Position numbers and translations under genes: made by a program. 50,445 nt of DNA. Origin: Paludibacteraceae bacterium (GTDB lineage: Bacteria; Bacteroidota; Bacteroidia; Bacteroidales; Paludibacteraceae). Location: NCBI GenBank assembly GCA_905235505.1, contig CAJOMJ010000006.1, positions 1 through 50,445 on the forward strand, given 5' to 3'. Below the pieces are notes generated by a model that was not told the origin of the DNA, did not search any database, and saw nothing but the letters and a program-made list of their open reading frames with translations. Shown one piece after another: positions 8,138 through 16,441 of this stretch (position 1 is its first letter; every line of letters starts with the position of its first letter).

Positions 8138-10095
8138 AGGCATATTTTCAGTGTTTCTGTCTCTGTTCTTATTATCATTATCCCCGATTTCATCGGTAAT
8201 TCTCTGTAGTCATTACAGACGCCTGCAAACATAGTGTGTCCGAGTGGCGAGAGGATTTCTACATACTGCCCGTTAAGCAAAGATGATATATATCCACCTG
8301 TATTTTGACCTATACTCTCCACCGCAGTATCTTCGCAGTTGTTTATAACAAAAGTATTCATGTGGGCGGATTCGGTGCCCTTTGTGCAATCGGTGAATAG
8401 CAGGTTGCAATATGCGGCAGTACCCTGCGCCCCGCTATAATAGATGCCGTATCCATCGGCAGAAACCACGTTGATATTGCTCAGACTCAGGTTGTTTATC
8501 TTCTTGCCGTTCTGCCCGCGCAGGTATATTGCATTGGTGCGGGAGTCAAAGATATCTATATCTGTGAATGTGACATTGTAGATGTCGTAGTTGGTAGTGG
8601 CAGCAAGGGTAAGTGCCCCTTGCATATTTGCCCAGAAGTCGCCCGACTCCCCCCATGTGCCGCTCTTGCATCCTGAGTGGCGTATGGTAATATCGGAGAA
8701 CAACATCATGCCTTCGGTTTTGAACCCTGTACCCGGGAAATCAGTTGTGAGTCTGAGTCCGCATTCAAGGGCGTCATAGACGGCTATATGATGGGCAGTC
8801 TGGTTCTGCCCCCCGAAGAAGGCGAGACTGCTTGCACGCCAGTTGTTCTCTGCCGTACAATAGCGGAAGATGCAGCCTGAACACAGATTACCTGTTGACC
8901 ACGATGCCATGTCATCATCCCCGTTGTTGCGGAAAGAGCAGTACTGCACGATATGATTGGTAGATGCCTTGCAAAGGTTGATTCCATCGGCATAATTGTT
9001 GCGGAAACGGCAGTATTCTACCAACAGGTCTTTGGAGTTCTTGCCTGAGTAGTCGCCTATCCATGCCCCGCATTCAAAATGTTCTACCCAGCAGTGGCGA
9101 ATGACAGAGCCTGTGCCGAAGCCGCCTTGAAATCCTTTGCCTACCTGTTTGGAGTCGTTATTCAGATAGTAACGCTTGTTATTGACTGTGTTAATCGAGA
9201 ACCCTTCTACAACGAGGTTGTCGGCATTGCCTTCTATGCCGCGCTTGGAGTAGGTGCTCTCTTGGTCGGAAGAAGCGGTGAAGTACAGTTCGGTGTACCA
9301 CTCGCCTGCACCGAGGAGACGGGTATTGGCTTTATTCATATATATTCTTTCGGGCACTTCCACTCTGCCTGCCGGTACGTAGATTGTTCTCCCCTGATTG
9401 TTCCAGACAAAAGTGTTGAGGTTGCCGTCTGTGGCGGGATTATACTGCAAGATGTCGGTATATTCAGTATAGTCGGCAGCGGTCTTGGGTGCAGGTACAG
9501 GCTCAAGTTCTATAAAATCAATGGTATAAGCATCGGTGTTGGTGTCGGCTTTCTCTATTCTGAGAGTGGCTCCGGCAGGTACTTCCTGCTCAAGGAGAAA
9601 ATGCTTTTCGTCGTACTTCATCCTTACCATCTTGCTCTCCGATGGTGTGTTGTCAGGGTAGTTGCCGTTACGCACCGTATATTGCCATGCCCAGTAAGAG
9701 TCAAGTGTGAACTGCTGACTGAAGAGCGTTGTACCGTCGTTGCTTACTATAAGAGTAAAGTTGCCTTTTGTGCCGTTTCCATCGGAAGAATCGGGGAGGG
9801 AGAAGCGGATATTGAACCCTTGCCCCGGTTGGGCTATTGTCCATTGCACATAGTCGCCCTTATTGGTGAGTTGCAATGCCTGTTGGTGTGATGCCTCGCT
9901 TTGGAGAGTGCGTTGGTTGTCAGAGGGTTCAAGAAAGACACCGTTGGAGATGCACTTAGACTCTTCCGCCTCATATCTTGCATACGGACGCGTGTGCCAA
10001 CCTCGAGACAGGGCATCTTCGGCAAATTCATATACCTGTGCACTTGCACATAAAGAGAACAACAGAAGAACAGAATAAATATAGACTTTTCTCAT
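8134..10095 (-). CDS. GH87-like secreted parallel beta-helix alpha-glucanase
   Basis: The 653-residue product has a signal peptide (MRKVYIYSVLLLFSLCASAQ), an N-terminal CBM35/CBM6-like beta-sandwich (about 35-200, beginning RYEAEES and ending YTIDFIELEPVP), then a right-handed beta-helix (about 215-590) and a short type IX-like tail. The helix contains ADGINLC and, 23 residues on, RNNGDDDMASW. From memory, the catalytic Asp residues of bacterial GH87 alpha-1,3-glucanase are D1045, D1068 and D1069; the spacing 23 and 24 is reproduced exactly here by D370, D393 and D394. It is therefore a likely mutanase/mycodextranase-type endo-alpha-glucanase. Start: an in-frame ATG at 10119 lies upstream of the likely transcription start set by the promoter at 10116-10124, so ATG 10095 is preferred. 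The stop overlaps the regulator start. Substrate preference is inference; another beta-helix polysaccharidase is the alternative. Confidence 0.8.
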   Translation of the reverse strand: MRKVYIYSVLLLFSLCASAQVYEFAEDALSRGWHTRPYARYEAEESKCISNGVFLEPSDNQRTLQSEASHQQALQLTNKGDYVQWTIAQPGQGFNIRFSLPDSSDGNGTKGNFTLIVSNDGTTLFSQQFTLDSYWAWQYTVRNGNYPDNTPSESKMVRMKYDEKHFLLEQEVPAGATLRIEKADTNTDAYTIDFIELEPVPAPKTAADYTEYTDILQYNPATDGNLNTFVWNNQGRTIYVPAGRVEVPERIYMNKANTRLLGAGEWYTELYFTASSDQESTYSKRGIEGNADNLVVEGFSINTVNNKRYYLNNDSKQVGKGFQGGFGTGSVIRHCWVEHFECGAWIGDYSGKNSKDLLVEYCRFRNNYADGINLCKASTNHIVQYCSFRNNGDDDMASWSTGNLCSGCIFRYCTAENNWRASSLAFFGGQNQTAHHIAVYDALECGLRLTTDFPGTGFKTEGMMLFSDITIRHSGCKSGTWGESGDFWANMQGALTLAATTNYDIYNVTFTDIDIFDSRTNAIYLRGQNGKKINNLSLSNINVVSADGYGIYYSGAQGTAAYCNLLFTDCTKGTESAHMNTFVINNCEDTAVESIGQNTGGYISSLLNGQYVEILSPLGHTMFAGVCNDYRELPMKSGIMIIRTETETLKICL

Positions 10096-10115
10096 AAGAA
10101 TTATGTTTTGACATG

Positions 10116-10124
10116 GCAAAGATA
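10116..10124 (-). promoter_or_regulatory. Bacteroides-type -7 element for the GH87-like gene
   Basis: Read on the minus strand this is TATCTTTGC, a perfect TAnnTTTGC element, placing transcription start near 10110 and giving a leader of about 15 nt. No well-spaced TTTG was seen at -33, so an activator may be needed. Confidence 0.65.
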
Positions 10125-10229
10125 CAACATTTATTCCACAAAGTAAAATCAGGCGGTAGAAAAGGGGCGCGGTAGCAATAAATATAGCATAAAATTGTTG
10201 GTATTCCGTCTTGATTGCTAAGAAAGGGG

Positions 10230-10245
10230 GCTATATGTATATAGC
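10230..10245. promoter_or_regulatory. Candidate operator: perfect 7-bp dyad
   Basis: GCTATAT and ATATAGC are perfect inverted arms around GT. The 16-bp size suits a dimeric LuxR-like HTH and the site is central in the divergent region, about 85 bases upstream of the rightward -7 element. Binding by the locus regulator is inference. Confidence 0.45.
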
Positions 10246-10329
10246 AGAATATGAGTTTGTTGTGCAATCTGCTATTGAAATTATTTTTATATTCGTCATA
10301 TATATGTTTTATTTAATGTATTCATGGTG

Positions 10330-10338
10330 TAATTTTGC
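10330..10338 (+). promoter_or_regulatory. Bacteroides-type -7 element for the secreted protein/susCD transcript
   Basis: TAATTTTGC fits TAnnTTTGC and predicts a start near 10345 with a leader of about 97 nt before ATG 10442. A clear -33 TTTG at the right spacing is absent, which would fit activator dependence. Confidence 0.6.
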
Positions 10339-10441
10339 GACTGAAAATGCGAGGGGATATTATATGTTGGCAGGGGAGATTTTGCAAGCAATATAATCAA
10401 CACAATTAACAATATTATTAACTTCTAAAAACTTTATTATC

Positions 10442-11254
10442 ATGAAGAAGATTACTCTTATCATGGCTGCCGCAATGGTAGCATTGAGTGCAGGTGCTGA
10501 AACTTTCACAGTTAAAAACCCTGTAGGTACAGATGGTCGTTACATTGTTAAATACGACTGCGAGAAAGGACAGTTTGCTGAATCTAATGACATGGAGGTT
10601 GACGAGACCTTCGTATTTGCAGTTGATGTAACAGGCACATGGCTTGAAGATGCTCTTAAGAAGCCTGCAACTGCCGAGGGCGCAAGCCGTGGTGTAGCTT
10701 TCAACAACTGGACTAATTATGGTGATACCAATGGTGATTTCCGTCGTCTGAAACAAATCAGTGGAAACATCTATGGTACGACTGCCAATTTCGCTCAACT
10801 TATGGTCAACGAGGAGCTTAAAGGTAACGCAGTAATGACAGACAGCGTAGTTTACGTTTACGGACAACTTTTCATTTTCGAGTACACATCTGAAAATCCG
10901 GGTGCAGGATGGTGGATGTGGGAAGATCAAACTCCCGAAGTAACTCTAGCCCCAGGTGCAGATTGCTTCTTCGCTTTTGCTCCTTACACAGGAACCAAGA
11001 CAAGCGAACCACTCTATGCAGATGACTACGAAAACGGTGACATTTTCGGATTTGGGATTACAGGTTATGCAGCTCCCTGCCTTGAGGAGGCTACAGCAGT
11101 TGAGGACATCAACTCTAATCTCAATGTAGTTGCAGTTGAGTACTTCAACATTCTTGGTGTACGCCTCAATGCTGCTCCTGAGAACGGTGTTTACGTAAAG
11201 ACCAATGTTCTTGAGAACGGTAAGCGCATTAGCGAAAAAGTTATCGTTAAATAA
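10442..11254 (+). CDS. Secreted PUL protein of unknown function with type IX-like tail
   Basis: The 270-residue product has a clear signal peptide (MKKITLIMAAAMVALSAGAE). The body is rich in aromatic and acidic residues (WTNYGDTNGDF, GAGWWMWEDQTPEVTLAPG) and has no domain I recognise. The tail YFNILGVRL...ENGVYVKTNVLENG..ISEKVIVK matches the type A C-terminal sorting pattern of type IX secretion. It is the first gene of the rightward PUL transcript and is separated from susC by a strong hairpin (11272-11300), so it is probably made in greater amount than the downstream genes. Position suggests a surface glycan-binding protein, much as SusE/F-type proteins accompany SusCD, but it lacks a lipobox and normally SusE/F genes follow susD. 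The function is otherwise unknown. Confidence 0.8.
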   Translation: MKKITLIMAAAMVALSAGAETFTVKNPVGTDGRYIVKYDCEKGQFAESNDMEVDETFVFAVDVTGTWLEDALKKPATAEGASRGVAFNNWTNYGDTNGDFRRLKQISGNIYGTTANFAQLMVNEELKGNAVMTDSVVYVYGQLFIFEYTSENPGAGWWMWEDQTPEVTLAPGADCFFAFAPYTGTKTSEPLYADDYENGDIFGFGITGYAAPCLEEATAVEDINSNLNVVAVEYFNILGVRLNAAPENGVYVKTNVLENGKRISEKVIVK

Positions 11255-11271
11255 TTACCTTTATCAATAAT

Positions 11272-11300
11272 TACGCAGGGTGCCTTGGGCATCCTGCGTA
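11272..11300 (+). terminator. Strong intercistronic hairpin before susC (partial terminator or mRNA stabiliser)
   Basis: Arms TACGCAGGGTGCC (11272-11284) and GGCATCCTGCGTA (11288-11300) pair over 13 bp with one G-U wobble and a 3-nt loop. Only a weakly T-rich stretch (TTGTATTATC) follows, so termination should be partial. It would raise expression of the first gene over susC. Confidence 0.6.
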
Positions 11301-11318
11301 TTGTATTATCACCACGTC

Positions 11319-14300
11319 ATGAAGAACATACTTTCCCGCATTGTTGCTGTTGTTGTATTCCTGTATATATCTGCAGGTGTCTATGCCAAGGCTATTTCAG
11401 GAAAAGTGACAGACCCGACCGGCGAGCCCGTAATTGGTGCAACGGTAATGGAGCAGGGCACATCTAACGGCACGGTGACCGACTATGACGGTCAGTTCAC
11501 TCTAAACATAACCGAGGGCAAGACTCTCGCAGTATCCTACGTTGGTTACAAGACTTACACGGTAGTAATCAGCAGTAATACATCCGTATATAATATACGC
11601 CTTGAGGAAGACAGCGAGGTGCTGGAGGATGTGGTTGTAATCGGCTACGGCACACAGCGCAGATCGGATGTGACAGGCTCGATTTCATCGGTAAGTACGG
11701 AGGATATACAGGATTTCTCTGCCAAGTCGCTTGCTGAGAGTCTTTCAGGTTTGGCATCAGGTGTGACGGTGACCAAAGGCTCGGGTGCCCCGGGTGAGTC
11801 GGCAGACATCCTGATTCGCGGTGCAGGAAGTATAAACGGTATGGCTCCTCTGTATGTGGTTGACGGTGTGGCGCAAGATGCGGGGTTCAACTTCAACATG
11901 CGTGACGTGGAGTCAATAGAGATTCTGAAGGATGCCGGCTCTGCTGCCATCTACGGTTCGCAGGCTGCCGGTGGTGTAATATTGATAACAACAAAGAAGG
12001 GCAAGACGGAAAAGACACAAGTGAACCTGAATGCCCGCGTAGGTTGGAGAAAGATAAACTCCAACATTCATCTGCTGAATACCGAAGACTGGATACGGGC
12101 GCGCGATGCATGGGGAACAGGCTCTACACTTGAAGTGTTAGGAGTGACGAGTGCGGACGAGTTGCCTAATACAGACTGGATGAACGTGATGTTCGGCACG
12201 GGTATAGAGCAGGAATACAATCTCTCCGTATCGCAGGCAACGGAAAAAACCAAATTCTTTGTTTCGTTCGGTTATATGGACGAGAAAGGAACATATATGG
12301 ACACGCGTGCACAACGCTTCTCCCTCCGTGCCAATCTTGACCACAAGATGGGCAAGCACGTGAGTTTCGGCGGAACGGTGTACGGCAGTATGACAAAGAC
12401 CAATCCTGCAACCAACTCAAGTATATATAATCACACTATTCCTTTCCGCACGGTGCCTGTGGCAGAAGTCTTCGACGAGGACGGCAATTATGCCCAGACC
12501 CCCATATTGGTGGGTAGCGGACCCAACTTCGCCGGTCTTGAGGATGCCTTCCATGTTTATCATGATGACAACTACAACCTCAACACCCAGGCATACCTTA
12601 ATATAGAATTTATCAAAGGTCTGACATGGCGCACAACAGGAAGCGCAAATGTGTCGGCATGGAGCCAGAACAGATTCACAGAGTACAAGGATTTCGGACC
12701 TGTGCAGGTAGGTGTACCCGGCGGGCAGCTTAACTCCTATGCAGGCACTTCGCTCCGGCTCATGTTCAACTCGGTGCTTACCTACGATGCTACATGGACG
12801 GACGATCACCACTTCAAGGCAATGATAGGTACTGAGTGGTGGAAATACGACGGATATAATCTGTCAGTAACCTCATATAATTTTGCTATACCTGTAGCAC
12901 AATCTATAGCATTGGCATCTACAGGTCCGACCAAAGATGCGGAAGACGGCGTGCCAATGGAGAGGCGCGGGTCGGCTTTCGCCCGAATCAACTACGACTA
13001 TAAGAGCAAATATCTGCTTGCCGTTAATTTCCGTGCAGACGCTTCCGACAGGTTCGTAAAGAAGAATCGTTGGGGATACTTCCCCTCCGTAAATGCAGGC
13101 TGGCGAATATCGGAAGAGGACTTCATGAAAGACAATGTGGGCTCATGGTGGGATAACCTGAAAATCCGCGGTTCATGGGGTATTCTCGGCAACGACAATA
13201 TAGCACAATATATGTATATGTCCACTTATTCTTTGTCCGGTGTAAGCCATGCGTTTGACGACAGCAGCGTGCAGCAGACAGGTGCGTGGATAGCAACACT
13301 GGGCAATGAAAATCTCAAATGGGAGGAGGTCAACCAGTGGGACTTGGGTGTTGACTTTGGTTTCCTCGGCAATCGTCTCACCGTAACCTATGACTATTAC
13401 AACCGACAGACGCGCGACATGCTCTACAGAGGCAGTCTGCCTCTTACATCCGGTATGAGTTACTACTTCGCGTCAACAGACCCGGGCAACACTGTCAGTG
13501 TGCTTTTCAATGCAGGTTTAGTGGAGAACAAAGGACATGAAGTAAGCATCGAGTGGAAAGAAAAACGCGGGAACTTCAGTTATGGAATAGGCTGGAATGC
13601 AAGTTTCAACGAGAACAAGGTTAAGCGTATAGGCGACACCCCGGGTGCAAGCACTATAGACCGGGGCGTGGACAACTCTTGGTCGTTGGTTGCAAGAACG
13701 GAAGACGGCAACCCGATGTCGCTGTTCTATGGCTACGGCGTAAAAGGCATATTCCAGAATCAGGAAGAAGTGGACCGCTATAACCAATATGCTCTTGACA
13801 AATGGAGAGAGCAGAATCCAGACCATCCGTTCGGTTATGCAGCCAACGGTCAGCCGCTTAATGCTGACGGGAAAGAGATAGGAATATACTATCAGCAGCA
13901 GAACACGGGTGTGGGCGACCTCATCTATGATGACAACGGCTTGGGTCGCGTGACTGCCGCTTCACGCAAATACATAGGTAACCCGTGGCCGAAGATGACA
14001 ATGGGTCTGACACTGAATTTCGGCTGGAAAGGAATAGACTTGAGCGCAGTATTCTCAGGTGCATTCGGCTACGACATAATGAACCTCGTAAAACCCTACA
14101 CCCACAACTTCTCCTCTGACAACACTACGGCCAAGATATTCACCACCTCATGCTTCGGCAAAGATAACACCACCGTTACCTCTGACCCGAGAATCGGCTA
14201 TCTCAATGAGTCAGGGAGTATGATTGGCGACGGTGCTGCCAACAAGAACTACTCAACCGTGAGTGCATATCTGCTTGAGAAAGGCGACTACCTGAAACTG

Positions 14301-14522
14301 AAAAACCTGAGTATAGGTTACACATTGCCAAAGAACATCTCCGGCAAGGCAAAGATGGAAAAAGCCAGAATATATTTCTCTGCCCAGAACCTGTTTACCA
14401 TCACCTCTTACTCCGGTCTCGACCCTGAAATCGGCGGCAACTCGCTAATGTACAATGTGGACAATATCAACCGTTATATACCTTCGAGATTGTTCTCCTT
14501 CGGACTTGACATCACCTTCTAA
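11319..14522 (+). CDS. SusC/RagA-family TonB-linked outer-membrane transporter
   Basis: The 1067-residue product has a signal peptide (about 1-23), a carboxypeptidase-regulatory-like beta-sandwich (about 24-105, ISGKVTDPTGEPVIGATV), a TonB box region (EDVVVIGYGTQRR), a plug domain (SGLASGVTVTKGSG...ILIRGAGSINGMAPLYVVDGV) and a long beta-barrel ending in an aromatic residue (LFSFGLDITF). It imports oligosaccharides across the outer membrane with the SusD lid, energised by TonB. The start was placed at ATG 11319 (MKNILSR) because the signal peptide begins there; the 13 upstream in-frame codons lie within the intercistronic hairpin. The susD gene follows after 15 bases. Confidence 0.95.
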   Translation: MKNILSRIVAVVVFLYISAGVYAKAISGKVTDPTGEPVIGATVMEQGTSNGTVTDYDGQFTLNITEGKTLAVSYVGYKTYTVVISSNTSVYNIRLEEDSEVLEDVVVIGYGTQRRSDVTGSISSVSTEDIQDFSAKSLAESLSGLASGVTVTKGSGAPGESADILIRGAGSINGMAPLYVVDGVAQDAGFNFNMRDVESIEILKDAGSAAIYGSQAAGGVILITTKKGKTEKTQVNLNARVGWRKINSNIHLLNTEDWIRARDAWGTGSTLEVLGVTSADELPNTDWMNVMFGTGIEQEYNLSVSQATEKTKFFVSFGYMDEKGTYMDTRAQRFSLRANLDHKMGKHVSFGGTVYGSMTKTNPATNSSIYNHTIPFRTVPVAEVFDEDGNYAQTPILVGSGPNFAGLEDAFHVYHDDNYNLNTQAYLNIEFIKGLTWRTTGSANVSAWSQNRFTEYKDFGPVQVGVPGGQLNSYAGTSLRLMFNSVLTYDATWTDDHHFKAMIGTEWWKYDGYNLSVTSYNFAIPVAQSIALASTGPTKDAEDGVPMERRGSAFARINYDYKSKYLLAVNFRADASDRFVKKNRWGYFPSVNAGWRISEEDFMKDNVGSWWDNLKIRGSWGILGNDNIAQYMYMSTYSLSGVSHAFDDSSVQQTGAWIATLGNENLKWEEVNQWDLGVDFGFLGNRLTVTYDYYNRQTRDMLYRGSLPLTSGMSYYFASTDPGNTVSVLFNAGLVENKGHEVSIEWKEKRGNFSYGIGWNASFNENKVKRIGDTPGASTIDRGVDNSWSLVARTEDGNPMSLFYGYGVKGIFQNQEEVDRYNQYALDKWREQNPDHPFGYAANGQPLNADGKEIGIYYQQQNTGVGDLIYDDNGLGRVTAASRKYIGNPWPKMTMGLTLNFGWKGIDLSAVFSGAFGYDIMNLVKPYTHNFSSDNTTAKIFTTSCFGKDNTTVTSDPRIGYLNESGSMIGDGAANKNYSTVSAYLLEKGDYLKLKNLSIGYTLPKNISGKAKMEKARIYFSAQNLFTITSYSGLDPEIGGNSLMYNVDNINRYIPSRLFSFGLDITF

Positions 14523-14537
14523 AACATACTGAGAATC

Positions 14538-16400
14538 ATGAAAAAGACTATCATATACACATTGTGTGCAGCGACACTGACTCTTGCATCTTGCAAGGAT
14601 TTCTTCAACATAGAGAATCCGCAGACACTGAACCCCGACAATTTCCCTGCAACGATGGAGCAGGTTGACCTGGTGCTTACCTCTTCTTACGCCCAGAGCC
14701 ATAGCATAGGAATGTATGCTTTCTATTGGTTCCCCATGGGTGTATATCTGTATGACCATACTACCGATACCTATGGCAGCTACGACGAGCGTGCAACCTC
14801 TATGGACAACTACACCAGCATCGACTCGCGCTACATTACCACCACATACACGGACCTCTGCAAGTGGATGAAACTGTCAACGCAGGCTTTGGAATCAATA
14901 GAACACTATAAAGCCACCAATGCCACCGCAACCGAAGCGGAGCAGCTTGACTACATGCGCGGGCAGGCACTCTTCAACCGTGCACTCGCCTATTGGCACG
15001 CACAGATATTCTTCGAGTTGGAGCCTGATGCGTTGGGATTCCCGATAATAGACAAGGTGCAGAGCAATGTGGATTCCCTCAAGCAGCAACGTGCCTCAGT
15101 GAGAGAGACATGGCAGTTCGTGATAGACGACCTGAACGAAGCATGTGAGTTGCTGAGCGGTCATAATGAAACTTACCGTGCTACAGAATGGGCTGCAAAA
15201 GGACTGCTGGCAAAAGTATATATGCAGTCGCTATATATCTTCCCCGAGAATAAAGACAAGGCAAAAACACTGATGGAGGATATCATCAACAACAGCGGTA
15301 AGACTCTGGCTCCTGCGGATGTATATAAGGACATGTTCTACGGCAATGTCGCCAACGAACATAATTCCGAGTCGCTGTATGAACTGACAATGACCTCTAA
15401 CTACCAGCAGGACGGACCTTGGGATGGCTATACCACCGGTTCAGGTATGCCAATGGTATATGCGCCATGGTATGTAGATCTTGATATTCGTTTTCGTCCG
15501 GGGCGCGAGGACAAGACCGACCCGCAGACACTGGAACACGATGTGATAACATCAAAGAAATCCTCGCAATGGGGCAACAACTTCGTGCATGACCGCAACA
15601 TAGCACGGTTCGGGTTTGCAGATTTCTATGGTGACACAATGCCGCGATGGACATTCAATACCGCCTTCGACGTCAATGCTGCCCGCTCTAAAGATAATTT
15701 CCCCTACACACTTGTCATGCCTAACTATCGCACAGAGGCACTGGCACTCAAGAACAACCCTGACAAAGTTGACCCGCGTCTGCTGCTTTGTGCAGGGCAG
15801 CCTTATGTCGATACATATATTGACGCCAAAGGGCGGGAGACTTGGTACGACCGTTCGTTAGAAGTAAACAACCGCCCTGACATTATTGGTTGGCAGCACC
15901 GCAAATACACTAATATACGTGGTGTGGAGATGGGTGCGGCACCTTATGGCAAGAACGAGAGCTCCGACTGCAACTACTATATTGTCCGTCTTGCCGACAT
16001 CTACCTTCTGTATGCAGAACTGCTACAGCAGAGCGACCCCGCCACGGCATTGGAGTATGTCAACAAAGTTCATAGACGCGCCTACGGCTACGACCCTGAG
16101 GCAGCCTGCCCCTATGACTATACTTCGCTGGCAGACCGCACCAAAACTGCCGATGAAAACGACCATTTAGCCAACGACGTTATCAAATACGAGCGTTGGG
16201 CAGAGTTGTTCGCAGAAGGGCAGTGGTGGTTCGATGTACGCAGATACCGCATTGGGCAGCAAGAGGCCGATTTCTACAAAGAAACGCGGCATGGGCAGAT
16301 AACTTGGAAAGGTGACTGCTCGTATGTTCAGCCCATACCCCAACTCGAACTCGAGAGAAACGGGAATATTAAGCAGTCGGATGGATATCCGGGCATATAA
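14538..16400 (+). CDS. SusD/RagB-family surface glycan-binding lipoprotein
   Basis: The 620-residue product starts with a lipoprotein signal ending LTLASC (Cys19) followed by KDFFNIENPQTL, typical of SusD. Helical TPR-like segments (AQLFNRALAYWHAQ-type region, about 135-165) and the C-terminal SusD signature (IRLADIYLLYAELLQQSDPATALEYVNKVHRRAYG; VIKYERWAELFAEGQWWFDVRRY) are present. It forms the lid over the SusC barrel and binds the target glycan. The length is slightly above the family's usual 500-600. Its spacing of 15 bases from susC and 41 bases to GH97 supports one transcript. Confidence 0.95.
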   Translation: MKKTIIYTLCAATLTLASCKDFFNIENPQTLNPDNFPATMEQVDLVLTSSYAQSHSIGMYAFYWFPMGVYLYDHTTDTYGSYDERATSMDNYTSIDSRYITTTYTDLCKWMKLSTQALESIEHYKATNATATEAEQLDYMRGQALFNRALAYWHAQIFFELEPDALGFPIIDKVQSNVDSLKQQRASVRETWQFVIDDLNEACELLSGHNETYRATEWAAKGLLAKVYMQSLYIFPENKDKAKTLMEDIINNSGKTLAPADVYKDMFYGNVANEHNSESLYELTMTSNYQQDGPWDGYTTGSGMPMVYAPWYVDLDIRFRPGREDKTDPQTLEHDVITSKKSSQWGNNFVHDRNIARFGFADFYGDTMPRWTFNTAFDVNAARSKDNFPYTLVMPNYRTEALALKNNPDKVDPRLLLCAGQPYVDTYIDAKGRETWYDRSLEVNNRPDIIGWQHRKYTNIRGVEMGAAPYGKNESSDCNYYIVRLADIYLLYAELLQQSDPATALEYVNKVHRRAYGYDPEAACPYDYTSLADRTKTADENDHLANDVIKYERWAELFAEGQWWFDVRRYRIGQQEADFYKETRHGQITWKGDCSYVQPIPQLELERNGNIKQSDGYPGI

Positions 16401-16441
16401 GTAGAGAACATAACACATAACTTATTAATAATCCAAAACCA

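Larger units (their letters stand above)
10096..10441. other. Divergent control region of the PUL
   Basis: This non-coding stretch separates the leftward enzyme/regulator pair from the rightward secreted protein-susCD-GH97 genes. It holds the leftward -7 element (10116-10124), a 7-bp dyad (10230-10245) and a rightward -7 element (10330-10338). A short open frame across 10211-10396 overlaps these signals and looks accidental. Confidence 0.7.

Noticed and set aside
7070..8209. Long 379-codon open frame on the plus strand
   Set aside because: It lies opposite the TPR/HTH regulator, whose domains, signal peptide and coupling to the upstream gene are clear; the plus-strand translation is Cys/Val/Leu-rich with no motif.
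10211..10396. 61-codon frame in the PUL divergent region
   Set aside because: It overlaps the dyad and the -7 element and has no visible family; it probably arises by chance in AT-rich DNA.
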